From MGR-bin208 sp043779285 (GTDB lineage: Bacteria; Bacteroidota; Bacteroidia; Chitinophagales; Chitinophagaceae): a stretch of 21,698 nucleotides of DNA. Below the pieces are notes generated by a model. That model was not told the DNA's origin, did not search any database, and saw only the letters and a list, made by a program, of their open reading frames with translations. The DNA lies in assembly GCA_043779285.1 (NCBI GenBank), contig JAYWEL010000161.1, positions 1-21,698 of the forward strand, in the 5' to 3' direction. A program made the translations under genes and the position numbers. Positions 1 through 7,230 of this stretch are shown piece after piece (within the stretch, counting starts at the first letter, position 1; every line of letters begins with the position of its first letter).

Positions 1-2609
1 TCTGCGGAAATTCTATTCAATTCATTTCGAATTACTACCGTGCCATCAAATACATCAATCAGCACAGGCTTCATTTTATCTAGAGATCCGGCCAGGATAT
101 TCTTACTCAATGTATTTACAATTTCTTTTTGGATTAATCTTTTTAATGGTCTTGCTCCAAACTGAATATCAAAACCATTCTCCGCCAGAAAGTCAATTAA
201 GTATTCACTGAACACAATTTCTAATCCATTTTGGGAAACCAGTTTTTTCAAATCAGCCAATTGAATTTTTACTATTTCTTTAATATCATTTTTTAATAGC
301 GGTTGGAACAAGATAATGTCATCTACCCGATTCAAAAATTCAGGTCGAATGGTTTGCCTTAACAAATTCATGACTTCCACTTTTGTACTTTCTACAATGG
401 CGTCTTTATTTTTCTCATGGATACCTTCAAAATTATCCTGAATGATAGAAGAGCCTAGATTACTTGTCATGATGATAATGGTATTTTTAAAATTCACCAT
501 CCTGCCTTTATTATCCGTAAGCCGTCCATCATCCAAAACTTGTAATAAAATATTCCACACATCCGGATGGGCTTTTTCAATTTCATCTAACAATACTACA
601 CTGTAAGGTTTTCGTCGAACCGATTCGGTTAATTGCCCTCCTTCATCATATCCAACATATCCCGGAGGAGCTCCAACTAAACGACTCACTGCATGTTTTT
701 CCTGATACTCGCTCATGTCAATGCGTGTCATCATGGTATCATCGTCAAACAAATATCCGGCCAATGCTTTTGCCAATTCGGTTTTTCCCACACCGGTAGT
801 TCCCAGAAAAATAAATGAACCAATTGGTTTTTTGGGATCCTGCAAACCGGCTCTGCTTCTGCGTATAGCATCAGAAACAGCCACGATTGCTTCTTCTTGC
901 CCAACTATTCTTTTGTGCAATTCATCTTCCAGATTCAATAATTTTTCCCGTTCACTTTGCAACATTTTAGCAACCGGTATGCCGGTTATTTTTGCTACAT
1001 TTTCTGCTATATCTTCTGCATCAACTTCTTCTTTCAGCAATCGTTTTTCTCCACTTTCCTGAATTTGTTTTGTCACTTCGACAATTTCTTTTTCAATGTC
1101 TTTCATTTTTCCGTAACGAATTTCGGCAACTTTTCCATAGTCTCCATCCCTTTCCGCTTTTTCCGCTTCCAGTTTCAATTGTTCCAGATTGGCCATGCCA
1201 TTCTGCACTTTTTCTACCAACTCTTTTTCCTGTTTCCACTTTGCTTTCAATGTATCCCTATCCACACTCAGGTTGCTGATTTCCACATTCAAATCTTTCA
1301 ACTTTGTTTCGTCTTTTTCCCGTTTGATTGCCTCCCGTTCAATTTCCAACTGACGAATCTTCCTCTCCAGTTCATCCAGTTCCTCCGGCATGCTATTCAT
1401 CTCCATCCTTAATTTAGCGGCACTTTCATCAATCAAATCAATGGCCTTGTCGGGTAAAAACCGATCGGTGATATATCGTTGCGATAATTCAACAGCGGCA
1501 ATGATAGCTTCATCTTTTATCAAAACATGATGATAACTTTCGTACCGATCTTTCAATCCTCTTAAGATTGAAATGGTATCTTCAATCGTTGGTTCATCAA
1601 TCATCACTTTTTGAAAACGTCTTTCCAGTGCTTTGTCTTTTTCAAAAAATTTCTGATATTCATTCAATGTTGTAGCTCCTATTGCTCTTAACTCACCTCT
1701 TGCTAAAGCAGGTTTCAAAATATTGGCAGCATCCATGGCACCTTCACCACCACCTGCACCAACCAAGGTGTGTATTTCGTCAATAAACAAAACAACTTCT
1801 CCATTGCTTTCGCTCACTTCTTTTATCACTGCCTTCAATCGTTCTTCAAACTCTCCCTTATATTTAGCACCGGCAATTAACTGTCCCATATCCAACGCAT
1901 AAATAATTTTAGAACGCAAATTTTCCGGTACGTCGGCATTTACAATTCGCATGGCCAAACCTTCTGCAATGGCCGTTTTACCTACACCCGGTTCACCAAC
2001 CAATATGGGATTGTTTTTAGAACGACGGGAAAGAATATGTAATGTTCTTCTTATTTCTTCATCTCGTCCTATCACCGGATCCAGTTTTCCCAGATCGGCT
2101 AATTCATTCAGGTTCCGTGCATATTTATTCAATGCATTAAATTGTGTTTCCTGTGTCTGTGAAGATATTTTAGACCCCTTCCTCAATTCGTTGATTGCAG
2201 CAATCAAACCTTTTTCAGTCAGTCCCGCATCCTTCAACAATTTTGCAGATGAATCATTTCCCTGCACAATACCCAATAGTAAATGTTCGGCTGTAACAAA
2301 TTCATCATTGAATTTTTTCAACCCATTACCAGCTCTTAAAATAACATTATTCATTTCGCGGCTAACCGTTTGAGCTGGTTCGGCAGAAGCCTTCGGCAAT
2401 TTATCAATGAGTTCATTCAATTTTGTTTCAACTAAATTGATGGTAACGTTATTCTTCTTTACCAAATATTCAACCGGCGAATCTTGCTGATCGAGTAATG
2501 CTTTTAACAAATGTTCTGTTTCAATATTCGGGTTGCCTAAATTGAAAGCAATTTGCTGTGCTTGTGCAAATACTTCCTGTGCTTTGATTGTAAAATTATT
2601 TAAGTTCAT
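1..2609 (-). CDS. clpB: ATP-dependent disaggregase ClpB (C-terminal end cut by window edge)
   Basis: ClpB is a cytosolic hexameric AAA+ chaperone that threads aggregated proteins through its pore together with DnaK. The reading frame is open from ATG 2609 to the window edge, 869 codons, close to the family's usual 855-875, so only a few residues are missing. Visible parts are an N-terminal Clp-N repeat domain (about 1-145), NBD1 with Walker A GEPGVGKT at residues 205-212 and Walker B FIDEIH near 277, a long Glu/Lys/Arg-rich middle domain (about 400-530) typical of the ClpB M-domain coiled coil, and NBD2 with Walker A GTTGVGKT at 603-610. The M-domain and two ATPase domains separate it from ClpA and ClpC. 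ATG 2609 is supported by a strong Shine-Dalgarno six bases upstream. The neighbouring gene is divergent. Confidence 0.96.
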   Translation of the reverse strand, partial: MNLNNFTIKAQEVFAQAQQIAFNLGNPNIETEHLLKALLDQQDSPVEYLVKKNNVTINLVETKLNELIDKLPKASAEPAQTVSREMNNVILRAGNGLKKFNDEFVTAEHLLLGIVQGNDSSAKLLKDAGLTEKGLIAAINELRKGSKISSQTQETQFNALNKYARNLNELADLGKLDPVIGRDEEIRRTLHILSRRSKNNPILVGEPGVGKTAIAEGLAMRIVNADVPENLRSKIIYALDMGQLIAGAKYKGEFEERLKAVIKEVSESNGEVVLFIDEIHTLVGAGGGEGAMDAANILKPALARGELRAIGATTLNEYQKFFEKDKALERRFQKVMIDEPTIEDTISILRGLKDRYESYHHVLIKDEAIIAAVELSQRYITDRFLPDKAIDLIDESAAKLRMEMNSMPEELDELERKIRQLEIEREAIKREKDETKLKDLNVEISNLSVDRDTLKAKWKQEKELVEKVQNGMANLEQLKLEAEKAERDGDYGKVAEIRYGKMKDIEKEIVEVTKQIQESGEKRLLKEEVDAEDIAENVAKITGIPVAKMLQSEREKLLNLEDELHKRIVGQEEAIVAVSDAIRRSRAGLQDPKKPIGSFIFLGTTGVGKTELAKALAGYLFDDDTMMTRIDMSEYQEKHAVSRLVGAPPGYVGYDEGGQLTESVRRKPYSVVLLDEIEKAHPDVWNILLQVLDDGRLTDNKGRMVNFKNTIIIMTSNLGSSIIQDNFEGIHEKNKDAIVESTKVEVMNLLRQTIRPEFLNRVDDIILFQPLLKNDIKEIVKIQLADLKKLVSQNGLEIVFSEYLIDFLAENGFDIQFGARPLKRLIQKEIVNTLSKNILAGSLDKMKPVLIDVFDGTVVIRNELNRISA

Positions 2610-2613
2610 ATTA

Positions 2614-2624
2614 TTCCTCCTTTT
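2614..2624 (-). promoter_or_regulatory. Strong Shine-Dalgarno of clpB
   Basis: Read on the minus strand the sequence is AAAAGGAGGAA, with GGAGG ending six bases before ATG 2609. Most genes in this window have no recognisable Shine-Dalgarno, as is common in Bacteroidota, so this one stands out and fixes the clpB start. I infer high translation efficiency. Confidence 0.75.
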
Positions 2625-2730
2625 CTGAATATTAGCATTTGTATTTAAAATTAATCTTTAATATTTGTACCACGAATGATACTGGTCATTCCTACTAATC
2701 AAAAACCATTCAATCTGATTTTTTTAACAA

Positions 2731-3798
2731 ATGAGTGCTATTATGTCATACAAACTTCAAATCATCTGCCTGAAAAGCAGTCTCATGCTGTGTTTCCTGC
2801 TATTATTGCAGCCGGCTTCTGCACAATACAATTTAAAAGAATTGGATCAGGCCCTGATTAATAATCAAAAACTTTTAGGGAAGGACCTTGTTATGATAGT
2901 ATGGAAAAAGGGGGACTCCATTATTTATAAAAAAGAAACCGGCGATTTCAAGTCGAACACCCAGGCTCCAATTGCTTCCTGCAGTAAATGGTTGACAGCC
3001 GCTATGGTAATGATCATGGTTGATGAAGGAAAAATTTCATTGGATGATCCGGTGGTGAAATATATTCCGGAGTTTGGAAAATATTTTAAAAATTATATCA
3101 CGATCGGTCAATGCCTGAGCCAGATGACCGGCATTGATGATGAAGGAAGATTATTGAAAAAATTGTTGCAAAGACGAAAAATTAATTCTCTGGAAGAAGA
3201 AGTGAATGGTTTTGCATCCAGAGAAATAAGAGCAAATGCCGGAAATGATTTTTGGTATGGAAATGTAGGATTGAATATTGCCGGCAGAGTATTGGAAATA
3301 ATGAGTAAGAAAAAATTTGATCTGTTGATAAAGCAAAAATTATTCAACCCACTGGTTATGCGAAAAACTACATTCAGTCCATTGGATTTAAGTGCTGTTA
3401 ATCCATCAGGCGGTGCTATATCAACGGCGGATGATTACATGAACTTTTTGGTGATGCTGATGAATAAAGGAAAGTTCAGAGGTAAACAGGTATTAAGCGA
3501 AGCATCGGTTGATTATCTTTTAAAAACACAAACAAATTCATCACAGATAAAATATTCGCCTAAATCGGCCGAAGGATTTAATTATGCGTCCGGATCATGG
3601 GTATTAGAACAAGATAAAAATGGAAAGGCTACAACGCTGGCCAGTCCCGGATTATTTGGCACCTGGCCCATGATCAATTTTTGCAGAGAATATGCTTACA
3701 TCGTATTTGTAAAAAATTTTCTTGGAGAAGACCGGGCAGATATTCATCTTGAAATGAAAAAAATAATCGACAGCAAAATTCCTTCTGTTTGCAAGTAG
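2731..3798 (+). CDS. Exported serine beta-lactamase-fold hydrolase (class C / esterase-like)
   Basis: A 355-residue member of the beta-lactamase / penicillin-binding-protein-like serine hydrolase family. A signal peptide is seen in the first 31 residues (hydrophobic LMLCFLLLL followed by PASAQ), so it acts in the periplasm or beyond. The catalytic SxxK is S83-C-S-K86, the second motif is Y176-G-N178, and a GGAIST stretch follows as in class C and EstB-like enzymes. The third motif (KTG or HxG) is not obvious; the likely equivalent is SPGLFGTW near residue 305. Substrate cannot be told: ester, D-Ala peptide or beta-lactam are all possible. ATG 2731 is used; ATG 2743 (residue 5) gives an equally good signal peptide. 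It lies 16 bases before queG and may be co-transcribed with it. Confidence 0.82.
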   Translation: MSAIMSYKLQIICLKSSLMLCFLLLLQPASAQYNLKELDQALINNQKLLGKDLVMIVWKKGDSIIYKKETGDFKSNTQAPIASCSKWLTAAMVMIMVDEGKISLDDPVVKYIPEFGKYFKNYITIGQCLSQMTGIDDEGRLLKKLLQRRKINSLEEEVNGFASREIRANAGNDFWYGNVGLNIAGRVLEIMSKKKFDLLIKQKLFNPLVMRKTTFSPLDLSAVNPSGGAISTADDYMNFLVMLMNKGKFRGKQVLSEASVDYLLKTQTNSSQIKYSPKSAEGFNYASGSWVLEQDKNGKATTLASPGLFGTWPMINFCREYAYIVFVKNFLGEDRADIHLEMKKIIDSKIPSVCK

Positions 3799-3814
3799 TT
3801 TCAATAAAGTACTT

Positions 3815-4753
3815 TTGATTGTGCAGCAAATCAACCAACATTCCATATTTATTAAAAAACTGGCAAGTCGTCTTGGCTTTGATCATTGTGGAATTGCCAA
3901 AGCACAAAAACTGGATGAAGATGCAAGAAGAATGGAAAACTGGCTGAACAAAGGGATGCATGGTAAAATGAAATACATGGAGAATTATTTTGATCTGCGT
4001 ATTGATCCAACTAAATTGGTGCCAGATGCTAAATCTGTTATTACTTTAATGCTGAATTATTTTCCGCAAGAAAAACAAAATAAAGATTCCCCAAAAATTT
4101 CTGCATATGCTTATGGAAATGATTATCACGAAATAATCAGATCGAAACTCCATCTTTTTTTACATGAAATAAAAACAACAATCGGTGAAGTAAACGGAAG
4201 AGGATTTGTTGATTCAGCTCCGGTTTTGGAACGAACCTGGGCACAAAAAAGCGGACTGGGCTGGGTTGGTAAAAACGGGAATATCATCCACAATAAAAAT
4301 GGTTCCTTTTTTTTTATTGCCACATTGATCGTTGACCTCGAATTGATATATGATGATCCGTTTGCTAAAGACTTTTGTGGTTCTTGTACAAAATGCATTG
4401 ATGCTTGTCCAACAGATGCCATCCTCCCCGGCAAGGTTGTAGATGGCAGTAAATGTATTTCTTATTTCACCATTGAATTAAAGGAATTATTGATACCGGA
4501 AAAGCTGAAAGGCCAGTTTGACAACTGGATGTTTGGCTGCGATGTTTGCCAGGATGTTTGTCCATGGAATCGTTTTTCAAAACCAACTTTAGAACCAGGA
4601 TTTAAACCAATCCCTGAAGTATTAAACTTTTCAACTGCTGACTGGGAAGAACTTTCAGAAGAATCGTTTAAAACAATTTTTGCAAACTCTCCCATCAAAA
4701 GGACCAAATTTTCCGGCATAAAAAGAAACCTGAATTTCCTGAAATCCATTTAA
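3815..4753 (+). CDS. queG: Epoxyqueuosine reductase QueG
   Basis: Catalyses the last step of queuosine synthesis in tRNA, reducing epoxyqueuosine to queuosine with cobalamin and two [4Fe-4S] clusters in the cytosol. The 312-residue product shows the substrate-site motif FVDSAPVLER (131-140, Asp133 the likely acid), then the ferredoxin-like region C188-x2-C191-x2-C194-x3-C198-P, C214, and C242-x2-C245-x3-C249-P. All eight cluster cysteines are present. It lacks the C-terminal HEAT-repeat extension of E. coli and Bacillus QueG (about 380 residues). No ATG lies near the start: TTG 3815 or GTG 3821 must be used, since the next in-frame ATG would remove about 40 conserved residues including the GFDHCGIAKA stretch. 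A terminator hairpin overlaps its last codons. Confidence 0.93.
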   Translation: MIVQQINQHSIFIKKLASRLGFDHCGIAKAQKLDEDARRMENWLNKGMHGKMKYMENYFDLRIDPTKLVPDAKSVITLMLNYFPQEKQNKDSPKISAYAYGNDYHEIIRSKLHLFLHEIKTTIGEVNGRGFVDSAPVLERTWAQKSGLGWVGKNGNIIHNKNGSFFFIATLIVDLELIYDDPFAKDFCGSCTKCIDACPTDAILPGKVVDGSKCISYFTIELKELLIPEKLKGQFDNWMFGCDVCQDVCPWNRFSKPTLEPGFKPIPEVLNFSTADWEELSEESFKTIFANSPIKRTKFSGIKRNLNFLKSI

Positions 4754-4777
4754 CGGATATCAACAAATTCAGGTTTT
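4726..4777. terminator. Bidirectional hairpin terminator between queG and the DUF2911 gene
   Basis: The arms 4726-4737 (AAACCTGAATTT) and 4765-4776 are perfect 12-bp complements. A 27-base loop contains a small inner hairpin (ATCC 4744-4747 / GGAT 4755-4758). The plus strand continues in TTTT (4774-4777) and the minus strand in a U-rich tract from 4728 down to about 4720. The left arm lies inside the queG coding region, which ends at 4753. The two flanking genes converge here, so one hairpin can serve both. Confidence 0.72.
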
Positions 4778-4798
4778 GATTATTGAAAGTTTGAATAC

Positions 4799-5308
4799 TT
4801 ATTGAACATTAAAGTCAACCTGCACATCGCCCCACAGCAATGAAATTTTTCCGGATTTATCAATTGTAAATGTCATTTGTTCTGTAAAAGAAGAAGATTT
4901 CCCTGGTTTTACTTGAACCCTCAATGCATCATCGGCTTCTTTATAATTGGTTCCCCATTGTTTCCATGTTTTATTAAAAATAATCACCCATTCGTTTTCC
5001 CCGGGGATACTGTACAATCCATATTTACCAGCGGGCAAATCCTTGCCTTCAATTTTGGCATCCATAGAAATTTCAAATACGGTAGCTTCATTGGCTCCGG
5101 TTCTCCATACTTTTCCAAATGCTGCTAAGTCAACCCCCATAGAGCGACCTTTTACAGATGGCTGACTATAATCAATCGTTACAACATTGCCACTGGCAAG
5201 CGTTTGCGTAACAATAGCCGGTGGGCTTGGACGTTTAGACTTATCAGGTTGTGTACAGGATGTATAGGTGATTGCAGTTGCGAAGAGGAACAAAATAAAT
5301 GATTTCAT
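4799..5308 (-). CDS. DUF2911 family lipoprotein
   Basis: A 169-residue exported protein of the DUF2911 family, whose biochemical role is not known. A short hydrophobic N-terminus (residues 3-14) ends in YTSC with Cys18, an acceptable lipobox, followed by a polar linker. The domain itself (about 30-169) carries the stretches GRSMGVDLAAFGKVWRTGA, ATVFEISMDA, LPAGKYGLYSIPGENEWVII and NKTWKQWGTNYKEADDALRV, which I recognise as typical of this family. It is the last gene of a minus-strand group and ends against the queG terminator. ATG 5308 is the natural start because the signal peptide begins directly behind it. Confidence 0.85.
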   Translation of the reverse strand: MKSFILFLFATAITYTSCTQPDKSKRPSPPAIVTQTLASGNVVTIDYSQPSVKGRSMGVDLAAFGKVWRTGANEATVFEISMDAKIEGKDLPAGKYGLYSIPGENEWVIIFNKTWKQWGTNYKEADDALRVQVKPGKSSSFTEQMTFTIDKSGKISLLWGDVQVDFNVQ

Positions 5309-5319
5309 TTGTATATTTT

Positions 5320-5409
5320 TTATTGTTTTTTAGCCAAATGGTATTCGCCATCTTCCCGCGGCGGAATATCCCGATTTGTATTCATTACTCGTTTATTTTT
5401 AGGGCTCAT
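5320..5409 (-). CDS. Small hypothetical ORF, 29 residues
   Basis: An ATG-to-TAA frame of 29 codons between the SRPBCC and DUF2911 genes, on the same strand as both. The product starts MSPKNKRV, has an internal Met at residue 9, and ends HLAKKQ. It is charged and soluble, with NRDIPPREDGEY in the middle. Amino-acid use is protein-like rather than low-complexity, and the part from Met9 is locally richer in G+C than the flanking AT-rich spacers. I recognise no family. It could be a small protein gene or part of a leader for the DUF2911 gene, whose start is only 11 bases downstream of its stop. Confidence 0.38.
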   Translation of the reverse strand: MSPKNKRVMNTNRDIPPREDGEYHLAKKQ

Positions 5410-5439
5410 TTCATGCTTTTATTTTTAGTTGTGTATTAA

Positions 5440-5961
5440 TTATGGCGTTTTGTTTTCATACAGTTGTTTCAAATTTTCTAATCCCATTTTCATTTGTTCG
5501 CCATACATTTTTTCGTAAAGCAAACTGGAAAATTTTTCCCAGGGATACCATTTCAATTTAAAATCCATATACCACTGTACAATTAACGAATCGGATTGTG
5601 GATATTGAATTGTATGAATACCTGAATATACATTATTTTTTTTTCCACCCGAATATTGCATCAATATTTCATCCTTTGTTATACCGGTTATTTTTATAGA
5701 CGTGTTATTTACTCTCATGGCAGAGACTATTCCATTTGCAGAATCCAAAATAGAAATATCTTTTTCATCCATTTGCTGCCATGCTGGATTCCAGGTTTTC
5801 CATTGTTTCAGATCCTTAATGTGGTGCAACAAAACCTGTTGATCTACTTTCATATTAATGGTTTTAGAAATCCGCACATCGGATGGGAACATTAATGAAA
5901 ACAGGAATATCAACACAAAAAAGAAAACCAAACTATAAACGAGCAATTTTATTAAACGCAC
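5440..5961 (-). CDS. Membrane-anchored SRPBCC (polyketide cyclase / START-like) protein
   Basis: A 173-residue protein with one N-terminal membrane segment (about residues 5-26, rich in Phe, Val and Leu) followed by a soluble domain. The domain opens with SKTINMKVDQQVLLHHIKDL and WKTWNPAW, and closes with a long amphipathic helix near the C-terminus (YEKMYGEQMKMGLENLKQLYE). This is the pattern of the SRPBCC / polyketide-cyclase superfamily, which binds hydrophobic ligands in a helix-grip fold. The ligand is unknown. The gene starts 22 bases after the ABC-2 permease stop, so both are probably one transcript. Confidence 0.72.
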   Translation of the reverse strand: MRLIKLLVYSLVFFFVLIFLFSLMFPSDVRISKTINMKVDQQVLLHHIKDLKQWKTWNPAWQQMDEKDISILDSANGIVSAMRVNNTSIKITGITKDEILMQYSGGKKNNVYSGIHTIQYPQSDSLIVQWYMDFKLKWYPWEKFSSLLYEKMYGEQMKMGLENLKQLYENKTP

Positions 5962-5983
5962 AATCCAATTATTTAAAAATAAA

Positions 5984-7093
5984 TTATTCCCATTTGAAAA
6001 CCTTTATTGCAATAACATAAACCACCAGTGTCCAAATTCCCAGAGCACCTAATTGCTTGCCGCAATCAATTAAATGTGCTCCTTCAAATGCAACATTACG
6101 CATCGAGTCGTTTAAATAGGTTAATGGTAATATCCGGCAAAATGGCTGCATCCATGCCGGGAAAGTATCGATGGGAAAAAAAGTACCCGCTAACAAAAAC
6201 TGTGGCAAGGTGATAATATTTGCAATAGGGGGAATGGTACTTTCATTTTTAGCCAAACCGCTCACAATAAATCCAAATCCCATGAATACGATCAGTCCGG
6301 CAAAACTTAACACCAATAATTCTAAAAAAGTGACCCATCCATTGACTAACGTGAATTTGAAAAAGAAATAACCCATCAACAAAATCACCACAGATGATAT
6401 CATTTGAAATAATACACGGCTCATTCCTTCGCCTATCAGGATGTATGCCCGTTTAATGGGAGTAGCAAAAAAACGTTTTAATACCAGGGTGTTTCGCAAA
6501 TTAAAAAAAACAAAAGCCACACCAAATACGCCTGTACTCAATAAGGAGAATCCTAATTGCCCGGGTAAAATAAAATCAATGGTTCGGTAAGTTCTTCCTT
6601 TTACTTTTTTTATCTCTGGATCAATAATCGCCACGGTAGGCATATTGGCGTTCCTGGCTTTATCCAAACTGCTGATTAATCCATTTATGATTGATTGAAG
6701 TATAGCAATGTTTTGCGGATTAACGGCTTCTGAACTACGCAGTTTAATAATATTTTCCGGTGAAGAAGAACCCTGATTTTTTTGAATATTTAAAATGGCC
6801 GTGATGCGTCCTTTTTCAAGATCCTCATTTAACAGGGCGATGGGTTTTTCAATAATATTTATTCCCGGAAGGTTTTTTAATATTTGATAAATGTTGCTGC
6901 TGGTATCCGAATGCGTTTCGAAAGCAATCTTCACATTTACTTTTGATCCGCTACCCAAAAAACCAAATACCAAAATAAAAATCAATGGAAAAATAAAACT
7001 GAAAATAACGGTTGAAGGGCTTCTGAAAATTCCACGCAGACTAGCTTTCGTTATTGCCAGCATCGCTTTTACCTGACTGTATGACTTCTCCAT
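5984..7093 (-). CDS. ABC-2 type transporter permease
   Basis: A 369-residue inner-membrane permease of the ABC-2 family. The topology is one N-terminal membrane segment (about 24-45, SPSTVIFSFIFPLIFILVFG), an extracytoplasmic region (about 46-175) and five further segments from about 180 to the end. The region PQFLLAGTFFPIDTFPAWMQ is the conserved ABC-2 signature near the last two helices. Such permeases pair with a separate ATPase and export drugs, sodium, lipids or polysaccharides; the substrate cannot be told here. No ATPase gene is present on either side in this window. ATG 7093 is the start; an alternative is Met12. The downstream partner is the SRPBCC protein. Confidence 0.88.
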   Translation of the reverse strand: MEKSYSQVKAMLAITKASLRGIFRSPSTVIFSFIFPLIFILVFGFLGSGSKVNVKIAFETHSDTSSNIYQILKNLPGINIIEKPIALLNEDLEKGRITAILNIQKNQGSSSPENIIKLRSSEAVNPQNIAILQSIINGLISSLDKARNANMPTVAIIDPEIKKVKGRTYRTIDFILPGQLGFSLLSTGVFGVAFVFFNLRNTLVLKRFFATPIKRAYILIGEGMSRVLFQMISSVVILLMGYFFFKFTLVNGWVTFLELLVLSFAGLIVFMGFGFIVSGLAKNESTIPPIANIITLPQFLLAGTFFPIDTFPAWMQPFCRILPLTYLNDSMRNVAFEGAHLIDCGKQLGALGIWTLVVYVIAIKVFKWE

Positions 7094-7153
7094 TCAATAA
7101 ATCTTATTAGTGTTGTGTTATAAGTAAAGTGACGGTCTATTTCGTGAATGGTG

Positions 7154-7195
7154 AATGGTGAATGGTCAATTGTGAAATATTGACCATTCACCATT
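7154..7195. repeat. Perfect 17-bp inverted repeat with 8-base loop
   Basis: The arms 7154-7170 and 7179-7195 are perfect complements (left arm AATGGTGAATGGTCAAT), with the loop TGTGAAAT. The left side also contains a GTGAATG heptamer in tandem (about 7144-7164). It sits in the 137-base spacer between sppA and the ABC permease. There is no run of T behind either arm, so it is not a typical terminator. It could be a dispersed repeat element or a transcript-processing structure. Confidence 0.7.
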
Positions 7196-7230
7196 GACAA
7201 TTTACATTTAACTAAACATTAGTTATAATA

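Noticed and set aside
715..1412. Three overlapping plus-strand frames of 95-151 codons
   Set aside because: They lie opposite the continuous clpB frame, are Phe/Ser/Leu-rich and overlap one another; they are antisense shadows.
1951..2373. Plus-strand frame of 140 codons
   Set aside because: Antisense to the NBD1 and N-terminal coding of clpB.
2676..2861. Plus-strand frame of 61 codons near the serine hydrolase start
   Set aside because: It overlaps the signal-peptide coding of the hydrolase in another frame and has no family features.
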